A DNA stretch of 64,000 nt, taken from Antitrichia curtipendula (lineage: Eukaryota; Streptophyta; Bryopsida; Hypnales; Leucodontaceae). The notes beneath the pieces are model-generated. The model was given only the letters and a program-made list of their open reading frames with translations. It was not told the origin of the DNA and did not search any database. The stretch lies in assembly GCA_951230915.1 (NCBI GenBank), contig OX579637.1, forward strand, positions 930,001 to 994,000. Direction: 5' to 3'. Both the position numbers and the translations under genes were made by a program. This document shows positions 1 to 10,614 of this stretch, piece after piece (the first letter of the stretch is position 1; every line of letters starts with the position of its first letter).

Positions 1-183
1 TACTTTATTAATCCACCCAGTCACATCAAATGTCATAGAATTTCATTTTGAAAGTGACTTGAATAAATTTGAGTAAGTTGTAATCACGCTCTAGTATTTG
101 AATGTACAAAATTATTTAATATTTGTGTAAAGATTAATGCAACTACACTTGAACAAAAGCAAATGGGAATTAAACCAGACCTG
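1..183 (+). repeat. Type A unit (reference copy) with landmark positions
   Basis: This unit serves as the coordinate reference. Unit positions 1-14 are the start motif. Positions 16-43 are a variable block, here CAGTC, CAAATGTC and ATAGAATTTC. Positions 43-57 are an imperfect 15-bp dyad (TCATTTTGAAAGTGA). Positions 60-90 are a variable block; type A is diagnosed by GTAATCACGCTC where most types have GTAAACACGCTC. Positions 92-111 are well conserved (CTAGTATTTGAATGTACAAA). Positions 112-131 and 140-151 are the two switching modules, here TTATTTAATATTTGTGTAAAG and CAACTACACTTG. Type A recurs across the window, for example at 916, 2197, 4942, 11896 and 17386. Derivatives with AAAATTTC instead of AGAATTTC carry it through to 62589. 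Confidence 0.9.
43..57 (+). other. Imperfect 15-bp dyad present in most units
   Basis: TCATTTTGAAAGTGA has six of seven complementary pairs around a central G. It recurs at the same unit position (43-57) in A, B, F, H and related types. Types C and E (GCGA) lose one more pair. Types K (TTATTTTG) and L (TTATTATG) disrupt it. It could be a protein-recognition dyad or simply part of the unit. No binding protein can be named from sequence. Confidence 0.5.
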
Positions 184-366
184 TACTTTATTAATCCACC
201 TAGTCACATCAGATGTCATAAAAATTCATTTTGAAAGTGACTTGAATAAATTTGAGTAAGTTGAAAACACGCTCTAGTATTTGAATGTACAAAATTATTT
301 AGTATTCGTGTAAAGATTAATGCAACTACACTTGAACAAAAGCAAATGGGAATTCAACCAGTCCTG
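184..366 (+). repeat. Type B unit (GTTGAAAACACGCTC, TTATTTAGTATT)
   Basis: Type B is marked by CACCTAGTC near the start, AAAAATTC, GTTGAAAACACGCTC at positions 76-90 and TTATTTAGTATT at 112-123. It usually follows type A. This copy has a private C at 307 (ATTCGTG) where its homologue 4941 bp downstream has T at 5248. Later versions, from about 22.2 kb, lose the CTAGTC mark and gain AAGCTGAAAAC. Confidence 0.88.
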
Positions 367-549
367 TACTTTATTAATCCACCCAATCACATCAGATGTC
401 ATAAAATTTCATTTTGAAAGCGACTTGAATAAATTTGAGTAAGTTGTAAACACGCTCTAGTATTTGAATGTACAAAATTATTTAATATTTGTCTTAATAT
501 TAATGCACCCACACGTGAATAAAAGAAAATGAGAATCAAACCAGACCTG
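367..549 (+). repeat. Type C unit (GCGACTTG plus GTCTTAATATT)
   Basis: Type C has CCAATC at the start, GCGACTTG at positions 54-61 where most types have GTGACTTG, and a distinctive tail: GTCTTAATATT, then CACCCACACGTGAATAAAAG and AAAATGAG. The tail differs from type E although the first 110 bp are nearly the same, so C and E look like one 5' half joined to different 3' halves. Type C is confined to about the first 7 kb (367, 1465, 2746 in part, 4393, 5308, 6406). Confidence 0.85.
512..517 (+). other. CACGTG palindrome in the CACCC-type module (first copy)
   Basis: CACGTG at unit positions 146-151 is carried by C, E, G, I, J and K units and so recurs hundreds of bases apart along the array. 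Units with the alternative module read CACTTG there. CACGTG is the core of E-box/G-box sites, but there is no gene nearby, so a regulatory role is unsupported. Confidence 0.55.
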
Positions 550-732
550 TACTTTATTAATCCACCCAATCACATCAGATGTCATAAAAATTCATTTTGA
601 AAGTGACTTGAATGATTTTGTGTAAGTTGTAAACACGCACTAGTATTTGAATGTACAAAATTATTTAATATTTGTGTAAAGATTAATGCAACTACACTTG
701 AACAAAAGCAAATGGGAATTCAACCAGTCCTG
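550..732 (+). repeat. Type D unit (GAATGATTTTGTG)
   Basis: Type D is recognised by GAATGATTTTGTG where type F has GAATGAATTTGTG, together with CCAATC and AAAAATTC. I see it only at 550, 1831, 4576, 5491 and 6772, always followed by type E. It is a private marker of the 27-unit higher-order repeat domain. Confidence 0.86.
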
Positions 733-915
733 TACTTTATTAATCCACCCAATCACATCAGATGTCATAAAATTTCATTTTGAAAGCGACTTGAATAAAT
801 TTGAGTAAGTTGTAAACACGCTCTAGTATTTGAATGTACAAAATTAATTAACCTTTGTATAAGGATTAATGCACCCACACGTGAACAAAAGCAAATGGGA
901 ATCAAACTAGACCTG
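733..915 (+). repeat. Type E unit (TTAATTAACC module with CACGTG)
   Basis: Type E combines GCGACTTG with TTAATTAACC at positions 112-121, GTATAAGG at 125-132 and CACCCACACGTG at 140-151. It therefore carries three CpG sites (GCGAC, CACGCTC, CACGTG) against one in the majority unit. TTAATTAA sits at 844-851. Type E is one of the most frequent types across the whole window. It normally follows D or F units, whose tails read GGAATTCAACCAGTCC. Confidence 0.9.
844..851 (+). other. TTAATTAA palindrome at unit positions 112-119 (first copy)
   Basis: Type E, F, I and J units have TTAATTAA where A, B, C, D and K have TTATTTAA or TTATTTAG. It is a one-base A/T switch that is tightly linked to the rest of the module in E (followed by CC, GTATAAGG) and F (followed by TATT, GTGTAAAG). 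Confidence 0.6.
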
Positions 916-1281
916 TACTTTATTAATCCACCCAGTCACATCAAATGTCATAGAATTTCATTTTGAAAGTGACTTGAATAAATTTGAGTAAGTTGTAATC
1001 ACGCTCTAGTATTTGAATGTACAAAATTATTTAATATTTGTGTAAAGATTAATGCAACTACACTTGAACAAAAGCAAATGGGAATTAAACCAGTCCTGTA
1101 CTTTATTAATCCACCTAGTCACATCAGATGTCATAAAAATTCATTTTGAAAGTGACTTGAGTAAATTTGAGTAAGTTGAAAACACACTCTAGTATTTGAA
1201 TGTACAAAATTATTTAGTATTTGTGTAAAGATTAATGCAACTACACTTGAACAAAAGCAAATGGGAATTAAACCAGACCTG

Positions 1282-1464
1282 TACTTTATTAATCCACCCA
1301 GTCACATCAGATGTCATAAAAATTCATTTTGAAAGTGACTTGAATGAATTTGTGTAAGTTGTAAACACGCACTAGTATTTGAATGTACAAAATTAATTAA
1401 TATTTGTGTAAAGATTAATGCAACTACACTTGAACAAAAGCAAATGGGAATTCAACCAGTCCTG
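1282..1464 (+). repeat. Type F unit (GAATGAATTTGTG, CGCACTAG, TTAATTAATATT)
   Basis: Type F has AAAAATTC, GAATGAATTTGTG, GTAAACACGCAC rather than CGCTC, TTAATTAATATTTG at 112-125, and the tail GGAATTCAACCAGTCC leading into a C or E unit. The F-E pair is the most persistent two-unit word in the array, from 1282 (F followed by C) to 62772 (F followed by an E relative). Late copies from 43738 on read ACAAGATTAATT. Confidence 0.88.
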
Positions 1465-1647
1465 TATTTTATTAATCCACCCAATCACATCAGATGTCAT
1501 AAAATTTCATTTTGAAAGCGACTTGAATAAATTTGAGTAAGTTGTAAACACGCTCTAGTATTTGAATGTACAAAATTATTTAATATTTGTCTTAATATTA
1601 ATGCACCCACACGTGAATAAAAGAAAATGAGAATCAAACCAAACCTG

Positions 1648-1830
1648 TACTTTATTAATCCACCCAGTCACATCAGATGTCAGAAAATTTCATTTTGAAA
1701 GTGACTTGAATAAATTTGTGTAAGTTGTAAACACGCACTAGTATTTGAATGTACAAAATTATTTAATATTTGTCTTAATATTAATGCACCCACACGTGAA
1801 TAAAAGAAAATGAGAATCAAACCAGACCTG
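1648..1830 (+). repeat. Type G unit (GATGTCAGAAAATTTC)
   Basis: Type G is marked by GTCAGAAAATTTC, where most units read GTCATAAAA or GTCATAGAA, plus AATAAATTTGTG, CGCAC and the type C tail. The clear pair is at 1648 and 6589, exactly 4941 bp apart, so it is another anchor for the 27-unit repeat. The GTCAG mark alone also occurs in type J units. Confidence 0.82.
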
Positions 1831-2928
1831 TACTTTATTAATCCACCCAATCACATCAGATGTCATAAAAATTCATTTTGAAAGTGACTTGAATGATTTT
1901 GTGTAAGTTGTAAACACGCACTAGTATTTGAATGTACAAAATTATTTAATATTTGTGTAAAGATTAATGCAACTACACTTGAACAAAAGCAAATGGGAAT
2001 TCAACCAGTCCTGTACTTTATTAATCCACCCAATCACATCAGATGTCATAAAATTTCATTTTGAAAGCGACTTGAATAAATTTGAGTAAGTTGTAAACAC
2101 GCTCTAGTATTTGAATGTACAAAATTAATTAACCTTTGTATAAGGATTAATGCACCCACACGTGAACAAAAGAAAATGGGAATCAAACCAAACCTGTACT
2201 TTATTAATCCACCCAGTCACATCAAATGTCATAGAATTTCATTTTGAAAGTGACTTGAATAAATTTGAGTAAGTTGTAATCACGCTCTAGTATTTGAATG
2301 TACTAAATTATTTAATATTTGTGTAAAGATTAATGCAACTACACTTGAACAAAAGCAAATGGGAATTAAACCAGACCTGTACTTTATTAATCCACCTAGT
2401 CACATCAGATGTCATAAAAATTCATTTTGAAAGTGACTTGAATAAATTTGAGTAAGTTGAAAACACGCTCTAGTATTTGAATGTACAAAATTATTTAGTA
2501 TTTGTGTAAAGATTAATGCAACTACACTTGAACAAAAGCAAATGGGAATTAAACCAGACCTGTACTGTATTAATCCACCCAGTCACATCAGATGTCATAA
2601 AAATTCATTTTGAAAGTGACTTGAATGAATTTGTGTAAGTTGTAAACACGCACTAGTATTTGAATGTACAAAATTAATTAATATTTGTGTAAAGATTAAT
2701 GCAACTACACTTGAACAAAAGCAAATGGGAATTCAACCAGTCCTGTACTTTATTAATCCAGCCAATCACATCAGATGTCATAAAATTTCATTTTGAAAGC
2801 GACTTGAATAAATTTGAGTAAGTTGTAAACACGCTCTAGTATTTGAATGTACAAAATTATTTAATATTTGTCTTAATATTAATGCACCCACACGTGAACA
2901 AAAGCAAATGGGAATCAAACTAGACCTG

Positions 2929-3111
2929 TACTTTATTAATCCACCCAGTCACATCAAATGTCATAGAATTTCATTTTGAAAGTGACTTGAATAAATTTGA
3001 GTAAGTTGTAAACACGCACTAGTATTTGAATGTACAAAATTATTTAGTATTTGTGTAAAGATTAATGCAACTACACTTGAACAAAAGCAAATGGGAATTA
3101 AACCAGACCTG
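2929..3111 (+). repeat. Type H unit (A-like head, CGCAC, TTATTTAGTATT)
   Basis: Type H has the type A head (CAAATGTCATAGAATTTC), then GTAAACACGCAC and the type B module TTATTTAGTATT. It looks like an A/B recombinant that later became a regular member of the 7-unit word A-F-E-H-B'-I-J. Further copies are at 7870, 9151, 10066, 11347, 12445, 13726, 15556, 16654 and 17935, and a late one at 58745. Confidence 0.84.
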
Positions 3112-3294
3112 TACTTTATTAATCCACCTAGTCACATCAGATGTCATAAAATTTCATTTTGAAAGTGACTTGAATAAATTTGAGTATGTTGAAAACACGC
3201 TCTAGTATTTGAATGTACAAAATTATTTAGTATTTGTGTAAAGATTAATGCAACTACACTTGAACAAAAGCAAATGGGAATTAAACCAGACCTG
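3112..3294 (+). repeat. Type B' unit (GAGTATGTTGAAAAC)
   Basis: B' differs from B by AAAATTTC and by GAGTATGTTG in place of GAGTAAGTTG. It follows H in nearly every copy (3112, 8053, 9334, 10249, 12628, 13909, 16837, 18118). The pair 12628/16837 shares a private TT in GATGTTATAAAA, which anchors the 4209-bp offset. Confidence 0.84.
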
Positions 3295-3477
3295 TACTTT
3301 ATTAATCCACCCAGTCACATCAGATGTCATAGAAATTCATTTTGAAAGTGACTTGAATAAATTTGAGTAAGTCGTAAACACGCTCTAGTATTTGAATGTA
3401 CAAAATTAATTAACCTTTGTATAAGGATTAATGCACCCACACGTGAACAAAAGAAAATGGGAATCAAACCAAACCTG
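3295..3477 (+). repeat. Type I unit (AGTCGTAAAC)
   Basis: Type I carries AAGTCGTAAAC, an extra CpG where other types have AAGTTGTAAAC, with AGAAATTC and the type E module (TTAATTAACC, GTATAAGG). It follows B' (3295, 8236, 9517, 10432, 12811, 14092, 17020, 18301). I do not see it right of 18.5 kb. Confidence 0.83.
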
Positions 3478-3660
3478 TACTTTATTAATCCACCCAGTCA
3501 CATCAGATGTCAGAAAATTTCATTTTGAAAGTGACTTGAATAAATTTGAGTAAGTTGTAAACACGCTCTAGTATTTGAATGTACAAAATTAATTAACCTT
3601 TGTATAAGGATTAATGCACCCACACGTGAACAAAAGAAAATGGGAATTAAACCAAACCTG
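3478..3660 (+). repeat. Type J unit (E-like tail, CAGTC head)
   Basis: Type J has GTGACTTG and the E-type tail, here with CAGAAAATTTC. Versions from 10615 on read ATTTCTTTTTGAAAG. It follows I and closes the 7-unit word. Copies are at 3478, 8419, 10615, 12994, 14824, 17203 and 18484. Confidence 0.78.
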
Positions 3661-4941
3661 TACTTTATTAATCCACCCAGTCACATCAGATGTCATAAAA
3701 ATTCATTTTGAAAGTGACTTGAATGAATTTGTGTAAGTTGTAAACACGCACTAGTATTTGAATGTACAAAATTAATTAATATTTGTATAATGATTAATGC
3801 AACTACACTTGAACAAAAGCAAATGGGAATTAAACCAGTCCTGTACTTTATTAATCCACCCAATCACATCAGATGTCATAAAATTTCATTTTGAAAGCGA
3901 CTTGAATAAATTTGAGTAAGTTGTAAACACGCTCTAGTATTTGAATGTACAAAATTAATTAACCTTTGTATAAGGATTAATGCACCCACACGTGAACAAA
4001 AGCAAATGGGAATCAAACTAGACCTGTACTTTATTAATCCACCCAGTCACATCAAATGTCATAGAATTTCATTTTGAAAGTGACTTGAATAAATTTGAGT
4101 AAGTTGTAATCACGCTCTAGTATTTGAATGTACAAAATTATTTAATATTTGTGTAAAGATTAATGCAACTACACTTGAACAAAAGCAAATGGGAATTAAA
4201 CCAGACCTGTACTTTATTAATCCACCTAGTCACATCAGATGTCATAAAAATTCATTTTGAAAGTGACTTGAATAAATTTGAGTAAGTTGAAAACACGCTC
4301 TAGTATTTGAATGTACAAAATTATTTAGTATTTGTGTAAAGATAAATGCAACTACACTTGAACAAAAGCAAATGGGAATTCAACCAGTCCTGTACTTTAT
4401 TAATCCACCCAATCACATCAGATGTCATAAAATTTCATTTTGAAAGCGACTTGAATAAATTTGAGTAAGTTGTAAACACGCTCTAGTATTTGAATGTACA
4501 AAATTATTTAATATTTGTCTTAATATTAATGCACCCACACGTGAATAAAAGAAAATGAGAATCAAACCAGACCTGTACTTTATTAATCCACCCAATCACA
4601 TCAGATGTCATAAAAATTCATTTTGAAAGTGACTTGAATGATTTTGTGTAAGTTGTAAACACGCACTAGTATTTGAATGTACAAAATTATTTAATATTTG
4701 TGTAAAGATTAATGCAACTACACTTGAACAAAAGCAAATGGGAATTCAACCAGTCCTGTACTTTATTAATCCACCCAATCACATCAGATGTCATAAAATT
4801 TCATTTTGAAAGCGACTTGAATAAATTTGAGTAAGTTGTAAACACGCTCTAGTATTTGAATGTACAAAATTAATTAACCTTTGTATAAGGATTAATGCAC
4901 CCACACGTGAACAAAAGAAAATGGGAATCAAACCAAACCTG

Positions 4942-7900
4942 TACTTTATTAATCCACCCAGTCACATCAAATGTCATAGAATTTCATTTTGAAAGTGACT
5001 TGAATAAATTTGAGTAAGTTGTAATCACGCTCTAGTATTTGAATGTACTAAATTATTTAATATTTGTGTAAAGATTAATGCAACTACACTTGAACAAAAG
5101 CAAATGGGAATTAAACCAGACCTGTACTTTATTAATCCACCTAGTCACATCAGATGTCATAAAAATTCATTTTGAAAGTGACTTGAATAAATTTGAGTAA
5201 GTTGAAAACACGCTCTAGTATTTGAATGTACAAAATTATTTAGTATTTGTGTAAAGATTAATGCAACTACACTTGAACAAAAGCAAATGGGAATTCAACC
5301 AGTCCTGTACTTTATTAATCCACCCAATCACATCAGATGTCATAAAATTTCATTTTGAAAGCGACTTGAATAAATTTGAGTAAGTTGTAAACACGCTCTA
5401 GTATTTGAATGTACAAAATTATTTAATATTTGTCTTAATATTAATGCACCCACACGTGAATAAAAGAAAATGAGAATCAAACCAGACCTGTACTTTATTA
5501 ATCCACCCAATCACATCAGATGTCATAAAAATTCATTTTGAAAGTGACTTGAATGATTTTGTGTAAGTTGTAAACACGCACTAGTATTTGAATGTACAAA
5601 ATTATTTAATATTTGTGTAAAGATTAATGCAACTACACTTGAACAAAAGCAAATGGGAATTCAACCAGTCCTGTACTTTATTAATCCACCCAATCACATC
5701 AGATGTCATAAAATTTCATTTTGAAAGCGACTTGAATAAATTTGAGTAAGTTGTAAACACGCTCTAGTATTTGAATGTACAAAATTAATTAACCTTTGTA
5801 TAAGGATTAATGCACCCACACGTGAACAAAAGCAAATGGGAATCAAACTAGACCTGTACTTTATTAATCCACCCAGTCACATCAAATGTCATAGAATTTC
5901 ATTTTGAAAGTGACTTGAATAAATTTGAGTAAGTTGTAATCACGCTCTAGTATTTGAATGTACAAAATTATTTAATATTTGTGTAAAGATTAATGCAACT
6001 ACACTTGAACAAAAGCAAATGGGAATTAAACCAGACCTGTACTTTATTAATCCACCTAGTCACATCAGATGTCATAAAAATTCATTTTGAAAGTGACTTG
6101 AATAAATTTGAGTAAGTTGAAAACACACTCTAGTATTTGAATGTACAAAATTATTTAGTATTTGTGTAAAGATTAATGCAACTACACTTGAACAAAAGCA
6201 AATGGGAATTAAACCAGACCTGTACTTTATTAATCCACCCAGTCACATCAGATGTCATAAAAATTCATTTTGAAAGTGACTTGAATGAATTTGTGTAAGT
6301 TGTAAACACGCACTAGTATTTGAATGTACAAAATTAATTAATATTTGTGTAAAGATTAATGCAACTACACTTGAACAAAAGCAAATGGGAATTCAACCAG
6401 TCCTGTACTTTATTAATCCACCCAATCACATCAGATGTCATAAAATTTCATTTTGAAAGCGACTTGAATAAATTTGAGTAAGTTGTAAACACGCTCTAGT
6501 ATTTGAATGTACAAAATTATTTAATATTTGTCTTAATATTAATGCACCCACACGTGAATAAAAGAAAATGAGAATCAAACCAGACCTGTACTTTATTAAT
6601 CCACGTAGTCACATCAGATGTCAGAAAATTTCATTTTGAAAGTGACTTGAATAAATTTGTGTAAGTTGTAAACACGCACTAGTATTTGAATGTACAAAAT
6701 TATTTAATATTTGTCTTAATATTAATGCACCCACACGTGAATAAAAGAAAATGAGAATCAAACCAGACCTGTACTTTATTAATCCACCCAATCACATCAG
6801 ATGTCATAAAAATTCATTTTGAAAGTGACTTGAATGATTTTGTGTAAGTTGTAAACACGCACTAGTATTTGAATGTACAAAATTATTTAATATTTGTGTA
6901 AAGATTAATGCAACTACACTTGAACAAAAGCAAATGGGAATTCAACCAGTCCTGTACTTTATTAATCCACCCAATCACATCAGATGTCATAAAATTTCAT
7001 TTTGAAAGCGACTTGAATAAATTTGAGTAAGTTGTAAACACGCTCTAGTATTTGAATGTACAAAATTAATTAACCTTTGTATAAGGATTAATGCACCCAC
7101 ACGTGAACAAAAGAAAATGGGAATCAAACCAAACCTGTACTTTATTAATCCACCCAGTCACATCAAATGTCATAGAATTTCATTTTGAAAGTGACTTGAA
7201 TAAATTTGAGTAAGTTGTAATCACGCTCTAGTATTTGAATGTACTAAATTATTTAATATTTGTGTAAAGATTAATGCAACTACACTTGAACAAAAGCAAA
7301 TGGGAATTAAACCAGACCTGTACTTTATTAATCCACCTAGTCACATCAGATGTCATAAAAATTCATTTTGAAAGTGACTTGAATAAATTTGAGTAAGTTG
7401 AAAACACGCTCTAGTATTTGAATGTACAAAATTATTTAGTATTTGTGTAAAGATTAATGCAACTACACTTGAACAAAAGCAAATGGGAATTAAACCAGAC
7501 CTGTACTGTATTAATCCACCCAGTCACATCAGATGTCATAAAAATTCATTTTGAAAGTGACTTGAATGAATTTGTGTAAGTTGTAAACACGCACTAGTAT
7601 TTGAATGTACAAAATTAATTAATATTTGTGTAAAGATTAATGCAACTACACTTGAACAAAAGCAAATGGGAATTCAACCAGTCCTGTACTTTATTAATCC
7701 AGCCAATCACATCAGATGTCATAAAATTTCATTTTGAAAGCGACTTGAATAAATTTGAGTAAGTTGTAAACACGCTCTAGTATTTGAATGTACAAAATTA
7801 ATTAACCTTTGTATAAGGATTAATGCACCCACACGTGAACAAAAGCAAATGGGAATCAAACTAGACCTGTACTTTATTAATCCACCCAGTCACATCAAAT

Positions 7901-8601
7901 GTCATAGAATTTCATTTTGAAAGTGACTTGAATAAATTTGAGTAAGTTGTAAACACGCACTAGTATTTGAATGTACAAAATTATTTAGTATTTGTGTAAA
8001 GATTAATGCAACTACACTTGAACAAAAGCAAATGGGAATTAAACCAGACCTGTACTTTATTAATCCACCTAGTCACATCAGATGTCATAAAATTTCATTT
8101 TGAAAGTGACTTGAATAAATTTGAGTATGTTGAAAACACGCTCTAGTATTTGAATGTACAAAATTATTTAGTATTTGTGTAAAGATTAATGCAACTACAC
8201 TTGAACAAAAGCAAATGGGAATTAAACCAGACCTGTACTTTATTAATCCACCCAGTCACATCAGATGTCATAGAAATTCATTTTGAAAGTGACTTGAATA
8301 AATTTGAGTAAGTCGTAAACACGCTCTAGTATTTGAATGTACAAAATTAATTAACCTTTGTATAAGGATTAATGCACCCACACGTGAACAAAAGAAAATG
8401 GGAATCAAACCAAACCTGTACTTTATTAATCCACCCAGTCACATCAGATGTCAGAAAATTTCATTTTGAAAGTGACTTGAATAAATTTGAGTAAGTTGTA
8501 AACACGCTCTAGTATTTGAATGTACAAAATTAATTAACCTTTGTATAAGGATTAATGCACCCACACGTGAACAAAAGAAAATGGGAATCAAACCAAACCT
8601 G
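4942..8601 (+). repeat. 27-unit higher-order repeat, copy 2 (20 units matched)
   Basis: Units from 4942 match those from 1 in order up to the J unit at 8419. At 8602 an extra type A unit appears where copy 1 has F (3661). F then follows at 8785, and its tail GAATTAAACCAGTCC matches the 3661 unit. The unit at 7687 keeps the head of its partner at 2746 but has the E module where the partner has the C-like GTCTTAATATT. That points to a conversion or crossover inside one unit after the duplication. Confidence 0.87.
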
Positions 8602-10614
8602 TACTTTATTAATCCACCCAGTCACATCAAATGTCATAGAATTTCATTTTGAAAGTGACTTGAATAAATTTGAGTAAGTTGTAATCACGCTCTAGTATTT
8701 GAATGTACAAAATTATTTAATATTTGTGTAAAGATTAATGCAACTACACTTGAACAAAAGCAAATGGGAATTAAACCAGACCTGTACTTTATTAATCCAC
8801 CCAGTCACATCAGATGTCATAAAAATTCATTTTGAAAGTGACTTGAATGAATTTGTGTAAGTTGTAAACACGCACTAGTATTTGAATGTACAAAATTAAT
8901 TAATATTTGTATAAAGATTAATGCAACTACACTTGAACAAAAGCAAATGGGAATTAAACCAGTCCTGTACTTTATTAATCCACCCAATCACATCAGATGT
9001 CATAAAATTTCATTTTGAAAGCGACTTGAATAAATTTGAGTAAGTTGTAAACACGCTCTAGTATTTGAATGTACAAAATTAATTAACCTTTGTATAAGGA
9101 TTAATGCACCCACACGTGAACAAAAGCAAATGGGAATCAAACTAGACCTGTACTTTATTAATCCACCCAGTCACATCAAATGTCATAGAATTTCATTTTG
9201 AAAGTGACTTGAATAAATTTGAGTAAGTTGTAAACACGCACTAGTATTTGAATGTACAAAATTATTTAGTATTTGTGTAAAGATTAATGCAACTACACTT
9301 GAACAAAAGCAAATGGGAATTAAACCAGACCTGTACTTTATTAATCCACCTAGTCACATCAGATGTCATAAAATTTCATTTTGAAAGTGACTTGAATAAA
9401 TTTGAGTATGTTGAAAACACGCTCTAGTATTTGAATGTACAAAATTATTTAGTATTTGTGTAAAGATTAATGCAACTACACTTGAACAAAAGCAAATGGG
9501 AATTAAACCAGACCTGTACTTTATTAATCCACCCAGTCACATCAGATGTCATAGAAATTCATTTTGAAAGTGACTTGAATAAATTTGAGTAAGTCGTAAA
9601 CACGCTCTAGTATTTGAATGTACAAAATTAATTAACCTTTGTATAAGGATTAATGCACCCACACGTGAACAAAAGCAAATGGGAATCAAACCAGACCTGT
9701 ACTTTATTAATCCACCCAGTCACATCAAATGTCATAAAAATTCATTTTGAAAGTGACTTGAATGAATTTGTGTAAGTTGTAAACACGCACTAGTATTTGA
9801 ATGTACAAAATTAATTAATATTTGTGTAAAGATTAATGCAACTACACTTGAACAAAAGCAAATGGGAATTCAACCAGTCCTGTACTTTATTAATCCACCC
9901 AATCACATCAGATGTCATAAAATTTCATTTTGAAAGCGACTTGAATAAATTTGAGTAAGTTGTAAACACGCTCTAGTATTTGAATGTACAAAATTAATTA
10001 ACCTTTGTATAAGGATTAATGCACCCACACGTGAACAAAAGCAAATGGGAATCAAACCAAACCTGTACTTTATTAATCCACCCAGTCACATCAAATGTCA
10101 TAGAATTTCATTTTGAAAGTGACTTGAATAAATTTGAGTAAGTTGTAAACACGCACTAGTATTTGAATGTACAAAATTATTTAGTATTTGTGTAAAGATT
10201 AATGCAACTACACTTGAACAAAAGCAAATGGGAATTAAACCAGACCTGTACTTTATTAATCCACCTAGTCACATCAGATGTCATAAAATTTCATTTTGAA
10301 AGTGACTTGAATAAATTTGAGTATGTTGAAAACACGCTCTAGTATTTGAATGTACAAAATTATTTAGTATTTGTGTAAAGATTAATGCAACTACACTTGA
10401 ACAAAAGCAAATGGGAATTAAACCAGACCTGTACTTTATTAATCCACCCAGTCACATCAGATGTCATAGAAATTCATTTTGAAAGTGACTTGAATAAATT
10501 TGAGTAAGTCGTAAACACGCTCTAGTATTTGAATGTACAAAATTAATTAACCTTTGTATAAGGATTAATGCACCCACACGTGAACAAAAGAAAATGGGAA
10601 TCAAACCAGACCTG
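8602..10614 (+). repeat. Mixed 7- and 5-unit words between the large HORs
   Basis: The order is A-F-E-H-B'-I-F'-E-H-B'-I. The H-B'-I triplet at 9151-9699 repeats the one at 7870-8418 (offset 1281 bp, 7 units) and recurs at 10066-10614 (offset 915 bp, 5 units). F' at 9700 is an F unit with CAAATGTC. The same F' occurs at 14275. Confidence 0.8.

Larger units (their letters stand above)
1..4941 (+). repeat. 27-unit higher-order repeat, copy 1
   Basis: The order is A-B-C-D-E, A-B-F-C-G-D-E, A-B-F-C-H-B'-I-J-F-E, A-B-C-D-E (27 units, 4941 bp). The second copy is anchored by rare variants at exactly +4941: TACTGTATT (2563 and 7504), CCAGCCAATC (2746 and 7687 units), GAGTATGTTG, AGTCGTAAAC (3371 and 8312) and the G unit. 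The five-unit word A-B-C-D-E is itself repeated inside the block, so nested duplication preceded the 27-unit event. Confidence 0.9.

Noticed and set aside
112..124. Yeast-type replication origin consensus in ATTTAATATTT
   Set aside because: It has two mismatches to the 11-bp consensus and is expected by chance in AT-rich repeats. No evidence for an origin.
844..851. TTAATTAA and ACTAGT palindromes as functional sites
   Set aside because: They are simple restriction-type palindromes inside subfamily-specific modules. Their recurrence follows from the tandem repeat and adds no independent support for function.
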